From: Streptococcaceae bacterium AF77-01CM03A
GTDB lineage: Bacteria; Bacillota; Bacilli; Lactobacillales; Streptococcaceae
NCBI GenBank assembly: GCA_027665725.1
Contig: JAQDDS010000002.1
Coordinates: 406,140 to 470,139, forward strand
Length of the DNA stretch: 64,000 bases
Direction: 5' to 3'
Shown: piece by piece, positions 50,424-60,651 of the stretch
Numbering within the stretch: the stretch's first letter is position 1
Layout of the letters: every line of letters begins with the position of its first letter
Notes under the pieces: model-generated
What the model was told of the DNA's origin: nothing
Seen by the model: only the letters and a program-made list of their open reading frames with translations
The model's database searches: none
Made by a program: the position numbers and the translations under genes

Positions 50424-50870
50424 AGACGAGTGAGAAATCGTCGGAGAATTTATGGAATTGAACACGGACGGAAAGCTCGGAATTTAGAGAAACCAACTTG
50501 GATTGTCAATCCTTCCTTGGTTTCCTAAAATTCAATCGCTTTCTATTCGTCCTTTGTATCTTATTTAATGTCGCTCTGTGAGGCGACAAATAGAAAGGCA
50601 GGTCGTTTCTTTTAGTCGCTATCAGGCGAACTAAAAACTCCCTGCACTAGATTTTTTATCGAAAATGATCGTTTCTCTAAAAAATCGTCGGAGAATTTAT
50701 TTAATGGCAACCTGAGAGTTGCCGAATAGAAAGGAGAAGATACATTGTTCGCGGAAGTGAACACGCCCTAAGAACTGTGTGAAAAAGATAAACATTGATT
50801 TGACGCTGAAGGCGTCTGCACCAAGTTTCCTATTTTCACTGTGTTCTTGACGGGCTTTGTATCATAAACT
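50424..50870 (+). other. 447-nt structured spacer between carA and carB
   Basis: No gene is seen; a few ORFs of 8-11 codons exist. Hairpins are GAAACCAA/TTGGTTTC with inner GGATT/AATCC (50489-50524), TGTCGC/GCGACA (50569-50588), GGCAAC/GTTGCC (50706-50723), GTTC/GAAC (50747-50762) and GACGC/GCGTC near 50802. The 19-mer AAATCGTCGGAGAATTTAT occurs at 50435 and 50682. Two modules share the flanks TTATTTAATG and AATAGAAAGG around different stems. CTTTCTATTCG (50539-50549) is complementary to both of the downstream AATAGAAAG copies. No terminator or promoter is convincing, so carB is probably co-transcribed. Confidence 0.65.
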
Positions 50871-53800
50871 ATGCCTAAACGTACTGATATTCAAAAAATT
50901 ATGGTGATTGGTTCTGGTCCAATTATTATTGGTCAGGCTGCTGAGTTTGACTATGCTGGGACCCAGGCCTGCTTGTCATTGAAAGAAGAAGGCTACGAGG
51001 TTGTCTTGGTGAACTCAAACCCTGCAACCATCATGACTGATAAGGAAATTGCAGACAAGGTTTACATCGAGCCAATCACACTTGAGTTTGTGACTCGTAT
51101 TCTCCGTAAGGAACGTCCAGATGCCTTGCTTCCAACTCTTGGAGGTCAAACAGGGCTTAACATGGCTATGGAGTTGTCTAAAAACGGAATCTTAGATGAG
51201 CTTGGAGTAGAACTTCTCGGTACTAAATTGTCTGCCATTGACCAAGCTGAGGACCGTGATCTCTTTAAACAATTGATGGAAGAGCTGAAACAACCGATTC
51301 CAGAATCTGAAATTGTAAATACGGTTGAAGAAGCAGTTGCCTTTGCTGCAACTATTGGTTACCCAGTTATCGTCCGTCCTGCCTTCACACTTGGTGGTAC
51401 TGGTGGTGGTATGTGTGCTAACGAGGAAGAACTACGTGAAATTGCTGAAAATGGTTTGAAGTTGTCACCTGTTACCCAATGTTTGATTGAACGTTCTATT
51501 GCCGGTTTCAAGGAAATCGAGTACGAAGTCATGCGTGACTCAGCTGACAATGCCCTTGTTGTGTGTAATATGGAAAACTTTGACCCAGTTGGGATTCACA
51601 CAGGAGACTCCATCGTATTTGCACCAGCACAAACCATGTCAGACTATGAAAACCAAATGCTTCGTGACGCCAGCTTGAGCATTATCCGCGCTCTCAAGAT
51701 TGAAGGTGGATGTAACGTTCAGTTGGCCCTTGATCCTCATAGCTTTAAGTATTATGTCATCGAAGTAAACCCTCGTGTATCTCGTTCATCAGCCCTTGCT
51801 TCTAAGGCGACTGGTTATCCAATCGCTAAATTGGCTGCTAAGATTGCTGTAGGATTGACTTTGGATGAGGTCATTAACCCAGTTACAGGTTCAACTTATG
51901 CTATGTTTGAACCAGCGCTTGACTATGTGGTTGCCAAGATTCCACGTTTCCCATTTGATAAATTTGAAAAGGGTGAACGTCGTCTCGGTACCCAGATGAA
52001 GGCAACTGGAGAAGTCATGGCCATCGGTCGTAACATCGAGGAATCACTTCTTAAGGCTTGTCGCTCGCTTGAAATTGGAGTTCACCACAATGAAATGCCT
52101 GAACTTGCAGAAGTCTCAGATGATGCCTTGATTGAAAAAGTTGTCAAAGCTCAAGATGACCGTCTCTTCTATGTTTCAGAAGCTATTCGTCGTGGTTATA
52201 CACCAGAAGAGATTGCAGATTTGACTAAGATTGATATCTTCTATCTTGATAAACTCTTGCATATCTTTGAAATTGAGCAAGAATTAGGTTCACATCCACA
52301 AGATGTAGACGTCTTAAAAACAGCAAAACTCAATGGTTTCTCAGATCGTAAGATTGCTGAACTCTGGAATACTACAGCTGACCAAGTGCGCCAACTACGT
52401 TTGGAAAACAAGATTGTCCCAGTTTACAAGATGGTGGATACTTGTGCAGCAGAGTTTGAATCAGAAACTCCGTACTTCTATTCAACCTATGGTTGGGAAA
52501 ATGAATCTATCAAATCTGATAAGGAATCCGTTCTAGTCCTAGGTTCTGGTCCAATCCGTATCGGTCAAGGGGTGGAGTTTGACTACGCAACTGTTCACTC
52601 AGTTAAGGCAATCCAAGCTGCAGGCTACGAAGCTATTATCATGAACTCAAACCCAGAGACAGTTTCAACAGACTTCTCTGTATCAGACAAACTTTACTTT
52701 GAACCATTGACATTTGAAGATGTCATGAATGTTATCGATTTAGAGCAACCAAAAGGTGTTATCGTTCAGTTTGGTGGTCAAACAGCTATCAACCTTGCTG
52801 AGCCATTAGCAAAAGCAGGTGTGACTATTCTTGGTACTCAAGTTGCTGACCTAGACCGTGCCGAAGATCGTGACCTCTTTGAGCAAGCCCTCAAAGACTT
52901 GGATATTCCACAGCCACCAGGCCAGACTGCAACTAATGAAGAAGAAGCGGTGCTTGCAGCGCGTAAGATTGGTTTCCCAGTTCTCGTTCGTCCTTCATAT
53001 GTTTTGGGTGGACGCGCTATGGAAATCGTTGAAAATGAAGATGATCTTCGTTCTTACATGCGTACTGCGGTTAAGGCAAGTCCAGACCATCCAGTTCTTG
53101 TTGACTCTTATATCGTTGGACAAGAATGTGAAGTTGATGCCATCTCAGATGGACAAAATGTTCTCATTCCAGGTATCATGGAGCATATCGAACGTGCTGG
53201 TGTCCACTCAGGTGACTCCATGGCTGTTTACCCTCCACAAACCTTGTCTCAAAAGGTGCAAGACACGATTGCAGATTACACTAAGCGTCTGGCAGTTGGC
53301 CTCAACTGTCTTGGGATGATGAACATCCAGTTTGTTATCAAGGATGAGAAAGTCTTCGTTATTGAAGTAAATCCGCGTGCTAGCCGTACCGTACCATTCC
53401 TTTCAAAAGTAACCAATATCCCTATGGCACAGGTAGCGACTAAGTTGATTCTTGGTCAAAGTCTCGAAGAACTTGGTTACCAAGATGGACTTTACCCTGA
53501 AAGCACACGAGTTCATATCAAGGCACCAGTCTTCTCCTTTACCAAACTAGCTAAGGTAGACAGCCTTCTTGGTCCTGAAATGAAGTCAACAGGAGAAGTT
53601 ATGGGATCAGATACGACTCTTGAAAAAGCTCTCTATAAAGCTTTTGAAGCTTCATATCTCCACTTGCCAACCTTTGGGAATGTTGTCTTTACCATTGCTG
53701 ATGATGCAAAAGAAGAAGCTTTGGATTTGGCTCGTCGTTTCCAAAATATTGGTTACGGAATTCTTGCAACTGCAGGAACAGCGGAGTTCTTTGCAAGTCA

Positions 53801-54047
53801 TGGATTGCAAGCCCAACTCGTTGGTAAGATTGGTGATGATGAACACGATATCCCAAGCTACGTCCGCAAAGGAAAAATTCAAGCTATCATCAACACTGTT
53901 GGTACCAAACGGACAGCCGATGAGGACGGAGAGCAAATCAGACGTTCAGCTATCGAACATGGAGTTCCTCTCTTTACAGCTTTGGATACAGCAGATGCCA
54001 TGCTAAAAGTATTAGAAAGTAGAAGTTTTGTTACAGAAGCTATCTAA
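50871..54047 (+). CDS. carB: Carbamoyl-phosphate synthase large subunit
   Basis: 1058 residues in two homologous ATP-grasp halves (about 1-400 and 545-935), an oligomerisation domain (400-545) and a C-terminal MGS-like allosteric domain (from about 935). [17 protein letters not shown] and [16 protein letters not shown] open the halves. ATP-site motifs [12 protein letters not shown] and [11 protein letters not shown] are present. With CarA it makes carbamoyl phosphate for pyrimidines and arginine. The ATG at 50871 is the family start, but no good ribosome site precedes it, which is unusual for this operon. Confidence 0.95.
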   Translation: MPKRTDIQKIMVIGSGPIIIGQAAEFDYAGTQACLSLKEEGYEVVLVNSNPATIMTDKEIADKVYIEPITLEFVTRILRKERPDALLPTLGGQTGLNMAMELSKNGILDELGVELLGTKLSAIDQAEDRDLFKQLMEELKQPIPESEIVNTVEEAVAFAATIGYPVIVRPAFTLGGTGGGMCANEEELREIAENGLKLSPVTQCLIERSIAGFKEIEYEVMRDSADNALVVCNMENFDPVGIHTGDSIVFAPAQTMSDYENQMLRDASLSIIRALKIEGGCNVQLALDPHSFKYYVIEVNPRVSRSSALASKATGYPIAKLAAKIAVGLTLDEVINPVTGSTYAMFEPALDYVVAKIPRFPFDKFEKGERRLGTQMKATGEVMAIGRNIEESLLKACRSLEIGVHHNEMPELAEVSDDALIEKVVKAQDDRLFYVSEAIRRGYTPEEIADLTKIDIFYLDKLLHIFEIEQELGSHPQDVDVLKTAKLNGFSDRKIAELWNTTADQVRQLRLENKIVPVYKMVDTCAAEFESETPYFYSTYGWENESIKSDKESVLVLGSGPIRIGQGVEFDYATVHSVKAIQAAGYEAIIMNSNPETVSTDFSVSDKLYFEPLTFEDVMNVIDLEQPKGVIVQFGGQTAINLAEPLAKAGVTILGTQVADLDRAEDRDLFEQALKDLDIPQPPGQTATNEEEAVLAARKIGFPVLVRPSYVLGGRAMEIVENEDDLRSYMRTAVKASPDHPVLVDSYIVGQECEVDAISDGQNVLIPGIMEHIERAGVHSGDSMAVYPPQTLSQKVQDTIADYTKRLAVGLNCLGMMNIQFVIKDEKVFVIEVNPRASRTVPFLSKVTNIPMAQVATKLILGQSLEELGYQDGLYPESTRVHIKAPVFSFTKLAKVDSLLGPEMKSTGEVMGSDTTLEKALYKAFEASYLHLPTFGNVVFTIADDAKEEALDLARRFQNIGYGILATAGTAEFFASHGLQAQLVGKIGDDEHDIPSYVRKGKIQAIINTVGTKRTADEDGEQIRRSAIEHGVPLFTALDTADAMLKVLESRSFVTEAI

Positions 54048-54050
54048 ATA

Positions 54051-54086
54051 AAAAAATGATTCTCGTAAGGGAATCATTTTTTATTT
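54051..54086 (+). terminator. Terminator of the pyr operon
   Basis: AAAAATGATTC and GAATCATTTTT around an 8-nt loop, followed by TTATTTT. Confidence 0.9.
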
Positions 54087-54268
54087 TATGAAAATGATAA
54101 TATTTTCACAATCATTAAAATGTAATCAAAATGAAATGCTAAGTAATAAAATTATAATAAATAATGAGAGAGTTGACTAAAAAACCATAAATAATGGGAA
54201 CTAAATCCCTATGCATATAAATATATATAATGAATATTTTTGTTTTTAAAAAAACCTAAAAACCAATA

Positions 54269-54284
54269 AAGAAAACGTTTTCTT
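54269..54284 (+). promoter_or_regulatory. cre-like palindrome upstream of the adhesin
   Basis: AAGAAAACGTTTTCTT is a perfect 16-nt palindrome with the cre core AAACGTTT, matching the cre consensus at 14 of 16 positions. It ends 14 bp before the -35 box, so it could activate or repress. Confidence 0.55.
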
Positions 54285-54298
54285 GAGCACATAATTCT

Positions 54299-54327
54299 TT
54301 GAACTATTTAAATTCTTATGATAAGAT
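54299..54327 (+). promoter_or_regulatory. Adhesin promoter
   Basis: TTGAAC (54299-54304), 17 bp, TAAGAT (54322-54327) with TGA before the -10 box. Confidence 0.65.
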
Positions 54328-54436
54328 GAAGATGCTAAACAAGTTGGAAAAAATGTGTATTTAATAACCAAAAATATTAAAACATCAAATTGTTTCTGAC
54401 TAATAGTAAAAATATAAAAAAGGAGAACTTATCCAA

Positions 54437-57400
54437 ATGATAAGAAAAGAACAACAACGCTTCTCTTTGCGGAAATATAAGGTAGGTGTTGCATCCGTAT
54501 TTTTGGGAACAACCCTTAGCTTTATGTTAGCAAATGGTGGTGCGGTAAAAGCTTCTGAACTTCCTACGCAACCAAGTTCTGAAGAAAAAACAGAGTTGGT
54601 GAAAAAGGATAGTGTCAGCGAGGATTCCTCTAAAAAGGAACAGAATGTTGTAGAAAATGCTGCAACAACTGTGCTTGCTGAGACAAACAAGGTTGAAGAA
54701 GGAAAAGCAGCTTCTGAGGCTAAAACAGAAGAAGCTAAATCTGAACCAGTTTCTTCAGAAAAAGCAGAAGAAGTAAAACCTGCTTCAACTGAGACTGAGG
54801 TTGCTAATAAGGAAAATGCTAAGCCGGTTGAAAAAGCTGAAGAAACTAAGCCAGCTGTTTCAGAAGGTGATAAACCTAAAGTTCGTAATCGTCGTGCTAC
54901 AACTGAAGATGCAGTTTCTGGAGATCACAACTCTAAGCCTGTAGCCGTAAGCACTTACTTAAAAGATGGGGAAAAAGTAACTCCAGAAATTAAAGATCCT
55001 AACGGTGCAACTGTTCGTTCTCAAACTGTACCAGCTGGCTACTCTGCTAAAGAGGGAGATTGGTATACTTACAGTATCGTAGATCTTACTCGCTTTAACC
55101 AACGTTATAATACAAATTACTACTCTCGTGCGTATAAGAGATTTGATGATTCTACAGATACAGTTGTTGAATTAATTGATAAAAACACTGGTAATGTAGT
55201 AGAAGCTAGAACAATTACAGCGACAAGTGGAATTCAAAAATTCACTACGACAGCTACTGCATCTAGAGGAGAGTTAACGTATCAAGTTGATTACGATAAA
55301 GGGACACCTGCTAGTAAGGCTGAACCTGCTCAACCATTCTTACAATATGGATACGAAGTTGGAGCAAGTATTCAAGCTTTGGTAGCTCCAGGACATAACC
55401 TCACTACTGAAGAACAAAAATTATACGATGCTGTTTATGCTGCTCGTACATCAACAGATATTATTAACGTTGTAGAACCAGCTTATAACGGTCGTTCCAT
55501 TACTGATACTAACAGTAAAATTCCACGATTTGTTGAGAAAACAACTTACTACAGAGTAGTTGATAAAAACAACCCTACTTTCAATGCTAGTAAATCTGAT
55601 GCAACAGTGCAAGATTATGAGCCAAATGGTAGTGAAGTTGATTTAGCTAAATATACAACTAAAGCTATGGAAGGGCAAAATTTCACAGCATCTGGTGAGC
55701 GTCAATTTGATGGCTACAAATTGTATCAAAAAGCTGACCCAGATTCAACATCTGGTTATGTAAGTCGTCCTTACAAAGTTGGTATGAAATTCATGGATGC
55801 TGAGCGTGCAGGAATTAAACGGATTAAAGAAATTGTAGGGGAAGACGGATCTGTAGTTGTTCGTGTTTATCTTCTTGATCCAAAACAACAAAGCAAACGT
55901 TCAGATGGTTCACTAAGTACTGACGGTTACATGTTGCTTGCAGAAACCAAACCGATTAAACCAGGAAAAGTAAATACCGAAGATTTGGTAGTTAAGAAAT
56001 CACCACTTTATACTATTTCTTTCACTGATTCAAAAGGTGTAAATTATCCAAACGGTAAAGAAGTCACATTTGATTTCCAAAAAGCTGCTGGTTACACGCC
56101 TAAGAAGACTGTATTCGTTCCATTCCTGGGAGATAACATTGGTCACCTTTCTCCAAACGAACAATTGATTCGAGGAGTTGGTGGTATCGGTACAAACGTT
56201 GACTTGCTTAACTCTTTGACACCGTATAAACAACCAATTTACTACTATGTCAAACAAGAGCCAGTTGAAGTAATTCCTGAAGTTGAAAAACAATTGGACG
56301 GACGTGTCTTGACAGACGGCGAGTTTACTTTCAAATTAACAGAAGAGAAAAGTACTCCTGATAAGCACGAAGAAACTGTTACCAACAAGGATGGAAAAGC
56401 TACATTCAGCAAGCTTACTTTTAACAAAGCTGGTACTTATAAATACAAGATTACTGAACAAAAGGGTTCTGATACAGACGTTGATTACGATTCAATGACT
56501 GTTACCATGACAGTTACTGTAACTGAGAATTCTAAAGGTGACTTACAAGCAACTGTTAAATACAGTTCTGAAGGTGGATTTAGCACAAATGCTGATGATA
56601 AGATCTTCAACAACTATGTAGTTGCACCAGTAAAAGTTAAATTTGACTTCACGAAGAAATTAGCTGGACGTGAGCTTAAAGACGGAGAATTCAACTTTGT
56701 TCTTAAAGATTCAAGAGGTCAAGAAGTTGAAACTGTTGCCAACAAAAAAGATGGTACAGTGACATTTACTGAATTGTCATTTGACAATACGAAAATTGGT
56801 ACACACACCTATACTGTAGAAGAAGTTATTCCAACAACGAAAGAAGTTGGTATGACTTACGATACGATGAAGGCAACTATTACAGTTAAGGTTGCTAAGA
56901 ACGGTCATACTCTTACAACTGTAACCAACCTATCATCAACAGGTGGGGTAGATGCGAACGGTAACGCTACTGATGGTACAGAGGATAAAGAGTTCAACAA
57001 CAAGATTACTCCTCCAGAAACACCTGAATTCCAACCAGAAAAATTTGTACTGAATAAAGAAAAGTATGACATCACTGGTACAAAACTCGTTGACGACGAT
57101 CATGAGTTGACAGACGAGTACGCAGATACAAATGCTGATCCTTACGCTGATATAACTACGAACAACGAAGCAGAAAATATTAATACTAAGACCGTTGAAC
57201 GTGGTGAGAAATTAGTTTACCAAGTATGGTTAGATACTAGAAACTTCTCGGATAAGAATAACATCCAATCTGTTGGTATCTCTGATACTTATGACGCTGA
57301 AAAAGTGACAGTTAATGCTGCTGATATTAAGGCATATGACAGTGTAACTGGCCAAGATGTAACTGCTAAGTTTGACATTAAAGTTGAAAATGGTGTTATT

Positions 57401-60331
57401 ACAGCAACTTCTAAAGCTTCTATGAACAAGTCTTTAGGTGATGCGGATAATACTCAAGTTATCGACACAACTAAATTTGAATTTGGTCGCTACTATAAAT
57501 TCGATATCCCAGCTACTGTCAAAGCAGATGTTAAGGCAGGAGCTGATATTGAAAATAAGGCCAACCAAATCGTTCATGTCTACAACCCAGTAAGCAAATC
57601 AGTAGAAACACCTGAAAAACCAACTCAGAAACGTGTCAACTCTGTACCAGTTACAGTTGATCTCAAGTTCACTAAGAAGTTGGAAGGCCGTGCCCTAGCA
57701 ACGGGTGAATTTAGTTTTGTTCTTAAGAAAGACAATGTTGCAGTTGAAACTGTTAAGAATGATAAAGATGGTAAGATTACCTTTAAGACACTTAAGTTTG
57801 GTAAAGATGATCTTGGCAAGACCTATACTTATACTGTTTCAGAGGTTGCAGGTACTGATTCAACAGTTACATACGATGACATGGTTGCTACAGTATCTGT
57901 GAGCGTATCTCATGATGGTACTGCTAAAGCAATCGTTGCAAATGTGACTGACGCTCCAGATACAGAGTTCAACAACACTGTAACTCCTCCAGAAGAACCT
58001 AATTTCCAACCAGAGAAATATGTCTTGAATGAAGAGAAATTCTCAATCACTTATAACAAGCTTCTTGATGATGATGCTGAGTTGACTGATAAATATGGAG
58101 AAACAAATACAAATCCATATGTAGATCAAGCTAACAACAACGAAGCTCAAAACATCAATACCAAGACTGTTAAACGTGGTCAAAAACTTTACTATCAAGT
58201 ATGGCTTGATACAACTAAGTTCGACGTAGCTAACAAGGATAACATCCAATCAGTAAGTATTTCTGATGACTTCGATGAAACGAAGGTTGATGTAGACGCT
58301 TCAGCTATCAAGGCTTATGACTCAATAAGTGGAGCAGATGTAACTGACAAGTTCGATATTAAGGTTGAAAATGGTGTTATGACCGCAACTCTTAAAGCTG
58401 GCTTCACGAAGTCACTTGGAGACGCAGACGGTACACAAATCATCGACACCACTAAGTTCGCCTTTGGTCGCTACTATAAATTCGATATCCCAGCCACTGT
58501 TAAAACAGACGTTGAAGGTGGAGTAGACATCGAAAATACAGCAGCGCAAATTGTAAACTACTACAACCCATCTACGAAGAAAGTTGAAAAACCAGAAAAA
58601 CCAACTGAAAAACGTGTCAACTCAGTTCCAATTGAAGTCGAATTCAACTTCACTAAGAAACTCGAAGGCCGTGAGTTGAAAGCTGGCGAATTCAGCTTCG
58701 TATTGAAAGACTCTAAAGGTACTGAAATCGAAACAGTTCAGAACGACAAAGATGGAAACGTTAAGTTCAAAGCCATTGAGTACAAAAAAGGCGAAGAAGG
58801 CACTTACAAGTACACAATTGAAGAAGTTAAAGGATCTGATGCGACAGTCACATACGACTCTATGAAGGCTGAAGTAACAGTAGTAGTTGAACACAAAGGT
58901 ACAGCTAAAGCACTTGTGAAGACAGTGACAGACGCTCCAGATAAAGAGTTCAATAACACTGTGACTCCACCAGAAACTCCTGAGTTTAACCCAGAGAAAT
59001 ACATTCTCAACGAAGAGAAATTTGATATTACTGGAACTAAACTTCTGGATGATGATAAAGAGTTGACTGATAAAGTAGCTGATACCAACAAAGATCCATA
59101 TGCGGATAAAGTTGATAACAACGAAGCACAAAATATCAATACTCAAACACTCCATAAAGGTGATAAGGTTGTTTACCAAGTATGGTTGGATACAACTAAA
59201 TTTACAGAAACTCACAATATTCAATCTGTTGGAATTACAGATAAATATGACAGTGAAAACTTGGATGTTAATGTAGCTAATATTAAAGCTTACGATTCAG
59301 TAACTGGTGAAGATGTAACAGCTAAGTTTGATATCTCGATTGTGGATGGTGTTATTACTGCTACATCTAAAGCTGATTTGACTAAGTCACTTGGAGATGC
59401 AGAGAATACACAAGTAATCGACACTGCTAAATTAGCATTTGGACGTTACTACAAGTTTGATATTCTTGCACGAATCAAGGATAGCGCTAAGGAAGGTGTA
59501 GATATTGAAAATACAGCGTCTCAAATCGTTCACCAATACGATCCAACTAAGAAGTCAGTTGAAAAACCAGAAAAACCAACTGAAAAACGTGTTGTAAATA
59601 TTCCAGTTAAAGTTGAATTCAACTTCACTAAGAAATTGGAAGGTCGAGCACTGAAGGCTGGCGAGTTTACTTTTGTACTTAAAGACAAGGATGGAAATGT
59701 GATTGAAACCGTAAGCAATGATGCTGAAGGTAAGATCAAGTTCTCAGCTCTTGAATTCAAGCGTGGTGAAGAAGGTACATATATTTATCACGTAGAAGAA
59801 GTACAAGGTACAGAAGCTGGAGTTGAGTATGACAAGATGGTTGCTACAGTTGGAGTTACTGTGACCAAGGACGGTAAAGTATTAACTCTTACTTCACAAA
59901 TGCCGGAAGATACTGAGTTTAATAACAAGGTAACACCTCCGACACCACCAACACCTCCGACACCACCAACACCTCCGACACCACCAACACCACCAACACC
60001 ACCAACACCTCCGACACCACCAACACCTCCGACACCACCAACACCTCCGAAACCACCAACACCTCCGACACCACCAACACCTCCGACACCACCAACACCT
60101 CCGACACCTCCGACACCTCCGACACCTCCGACACCTCCGACACCACCAACACCACCAACACCTCCGACACCACCAACACCACCAGTAACGCCACCAACTC
60201 CAGAAAAACCTAAGGGTCGTGAGTTGCCAAATACTGGTGAACAATCTAAAGCTGGAGTAGTTGCTCTAGGTGCAGTGCTTGGTCTAGTAGGACTTGGTTT
60301 AATTGCAAAACCAAAAAGACGTGAAGACTAA
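54437..60331 (+). CDS. LPXTG surface adhesin with Spy0128 and AgI/II-like isopeptide modules
   Basis: 1964 residues. A YSIRK-type signal (FSLRKYKVGVASVFLG) is followed by a Glu/Lys/Ala-rich stretch (about 40-150) and a putative ligand-binding region (about 150-605). Five pilin-type (Spy0128/FctA) modules begin near 609, 730, 1070, 1397 and 1721, each with FTKKLxGR, GEFxFVLK and a closing EFNN. Three AgI/II C-terminal-like modules begin near 860, 1184 and 1512 (PEKYxLNEEKFxIT, YQVWLDTTKF, FGRYYKFDI). A PPT repeat (about 1834-1915) crosses the wall and LPNTG (about 1930) is the sortase site, before a membrane helix and KPKRRED. Lys-Asn isopeptide bonds are expected. AAGGAG ribosome site; monocistronic. 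The ligand is unknown. Confidence 0.92.
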   Translation: MIRKEQQRFSLRKYKVGVASVFLGTTLSFMLANGGAVKASELPTQPSSEEKTELVKKDSVSEDSSKKEQNVVENAATTVLAETNKVEEGKAASEAKTEEAKSEPVSSEKAEEVKPASTETEVANKENAKPVEKAEETKPAVSEGDKPKVRNRRATTEDAVSGDHNSKPVAVSTYLKDGEKVTPEIKDPNGATVRSQTVPAGYSAKEGDWYTYSIVDLTRFNQRYNTNYYSRAYKRFDDSTDTVVELIDKNTGNVVEARTITATSGIQKFTTTATASRGELTYQVDYDKGTPASKAEPAQPFLQYGYEVGASIQALVAPGHNLTTEEQKLYDAVYAARTSTDIINVVEPAYNGRSITDTNSKIPRFVEKTTYYRVVDKNNPTFNASKSDATVQDYEPNGSEVDLAKYTTKAMEGQNFTASGERQFDGYKLYQKADPDSTSGYVSRPYKVGMKFMDAERAGIKRIKEIVGEDGSVVVRVYLLDPKQQSKRSDGSLSTDGYMLLAETKPIKPGKVNTEDLVVKKSPLYTISFTDSKGVNYPNGKEVTFDFQKAAGYTPKKTVFVPFLGDNIGHLSPNEQLIRGVGGIGTNVDLLNSLTPYKQPIYYYVKQEPVEVIPEVEKQLDGRVLTDGEFTFKLTEEKSTPDKHEETVTNKDGKATFSKLTFNKAGTYKYKITEQKGSDTDVDYDSMTVTMTVTVTENSKGDLQATVKYSSEGGFSTNADDKIFNNYVVAPVKVKFDFTKKLAGRELKDGEFNFVLKDSRGQEVETVANKKDGTVTFTELSFDNTKIGTHTYTVEEVIPTTKEVGMTYDTMKATITVKVAKNGHTLTTVTNLSSTGGVDANGNATDGTEDKEFNNKITPPETPEFQPEKFVLNKEKYDITGTKLVDDDHELTDEYADTNADPYADITTNNEAENINTKTVERGEKLVYQVWLDTRNFSDKNNIQSVGISDTYDAEKVTVNAADIKAYDSVTGQDVTAKFDIKVENGVITATSKASMNKSLGDADNTQVIDTTKFEFGRYYKFDIPATVKADVKAGADIENKANQIVHVYNPVSKSVETPEKPTQKRVNSVPVTVDLKFTKKLEGRALATGEFSFVLKKDNVAVETVKNDKDGKITFKTLKFGKDDLGKTYTYTVSEVAGTDSTVTYDDMVATVSVSVSHDGTAKAIVANVTDAPDTEFNNTVTPPEEPNFQPEKYVLNEEKFSITYNKLLDDDAELTDKYGETNTNPYVDQANNNEAQNINTKTVKRGQKLYYQVWLDTTKFDVANKDNIQSVSISDDFDETKVDVDASAIKAYDSISGADVTDKFDIKVENGVMTATLKAGFTKSLGDADGTQIIDTTKFAFGRYYKFDIPATVKTDVEGGVDIENTAAQIVNYYNPSTKKVEKPEKPTEKRVNSVPIEVEFNFTKKLEGRELKAGEFSFVLKDSKGTEIETVQNDKDGNVKFKAIEYKKGEEGTYKYTIEEVKGSDATVTYDSMKAEVTVVVEHKGTAKALVKTVTDAPDKEFNNTVTPPETPEFNPEKYILNEEKFDITGTKLLDDDKELTDKVADTNKDPYADKVDNNEAQNINTQTLHKGDKVVYQVWLDTTKFTETHNIQSVGITDKYDSENLDVNVANIKAYDSVTGEDVTAKFDISIVDGVITATSKADLTKSLGDAENTQVIDTAKLAFGRYYKFDILARIKDSAKEGVDIENTASQIVHQYDPTKKSVEKPEKPTEKRVVNIPVKVEFNFTKKLEGRALKAGEFTFVLKDKDGNVIETVSNDAEGKIKFSALEFKRGEEGTYIYHVEEVQGTEAGVEYDKMVATVGVTVTKDGKVLTLTSQMPEDTEFNNKVTPPTPPTPPTPPTPPTPPTPPTPPTPPTPPTPPTPPTPPKPPTPPTPPTPPTPPTPPTPPTPPTPPTPPTPPTPPTPPTPPTPPVTPPTPEKPKGRELPNTGEQSKAGVVALGAVLGLVGLGLIAKPKRRED
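59935..60188 (+). repeat. Proline-threonine coding tandem repeat
   Basis: About 28 copies of a 9-bp unit alternate ACACCTCCG and ACACCACCA, giving the Pro-Pro-Thr wall-spanning region, with one Lys codon substitution near 60050. Such tracts change length by slippage. Confidence 0.9.
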
Positions 60332-60390
60332 GATTGAGATAACATCAATATTTTGGTGTTGACATAACAATTTTAGCTCTAAAATGAAGA

Positions 60391-60419
60391 GGCTTTACTC
60401 GTAAGAGCAAGGCCTTTTT
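60391..60419 (+). terminator. Adhesin terminator
   Basis: GGCTTTACTC pairs with GAGCAAGGCC (one mismatch, one G-T) around GTAA, then TTTTT. Confidence 0.8.
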
Positions 60420-60452
60420 ATCATTTTTGGATGAACTATTTATTAATAATCA

Positions 60453-60557
60453 TTGCCGAATACTGCTTCAGTTGAACAATCATTCATGACTTATTCAGCA
60501 CTAATTGGTTTAGCTACTGCCGGTTATGCTTTGTCAAGAAAGAAAAAAGAAGACTAA
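60453..60557 (+). pseudogene. Orphan LPNTA cell-wall sorting signal (3' remnant of a surface-protein gene)
   Basis: The frame reads LPNTASVEQSFMTYSALIGL, then a hydrophobic stretch and SRKKKED-stop: sortase motif, membrane helix and positive tail in the right order over 34 residues. Two stop codons lie in frame just upstream (60444-60449). No start or ribosome site is present. A terminator follows at 60580. It is the tail of a lost LPXTG gene and differs from the tail of the intact neighbour. Confidence 0.85.
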
Positions 60558-60579
60558 TTCATTCTGACAGTTTAAAAAG

Positions 60580-60607
60580 AGAAGACTAGTTTAGTCTTCT
60601 TTTTTTA
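60580..60607 (+). terminator. Terminator after the surface-protein remnant
   Basis: AGAAGACTA and TAGTCTTCT around GTT, then seven T. Confidence 0.88.
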
Positions 60608-60651
60608 CTTAGCTTTATCCTATAAAATTTAAAATATTAAACCGTTTACAC

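Larger units (their letters stand above)
54087..54436. other. AT-rich intergenic region before the large adhesin
   Basis: No gene seen. The first 180 bp are A+T runs with no structure that I can support. The second part holds the cre-like site and promoter listed next and a leader of about 100 nt. Confidence 0.6.

Noticed and set aside
50454..50790. Tiny ORFs (8-11 codons) in the carA-carB spacer as leader peptides
   Set aside because: Two have GGAG-type sites, but the frames carry no regulatory codon runs; RNA structure explains the region better.
54087..54260. Possible small RNA in the AT-rich region before the adhesin
   Set aside because: No promoter-terminator pair or stable structure could be found.
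58622..59224. 200-codon minus-strand frame
   Set aside because: It lies antisense within the repeated modules of the adhesin, has no ribosome site or family, and similar shadows occur in the other module copies.
59894..60244. Minus-strand frames rich in Trp/Cys/Arg or Val/Leu/Ser across the PPT tract
   Set aside because: They are mirror images of the low-complexity Pro-Thr coding repeat on the plus strand.
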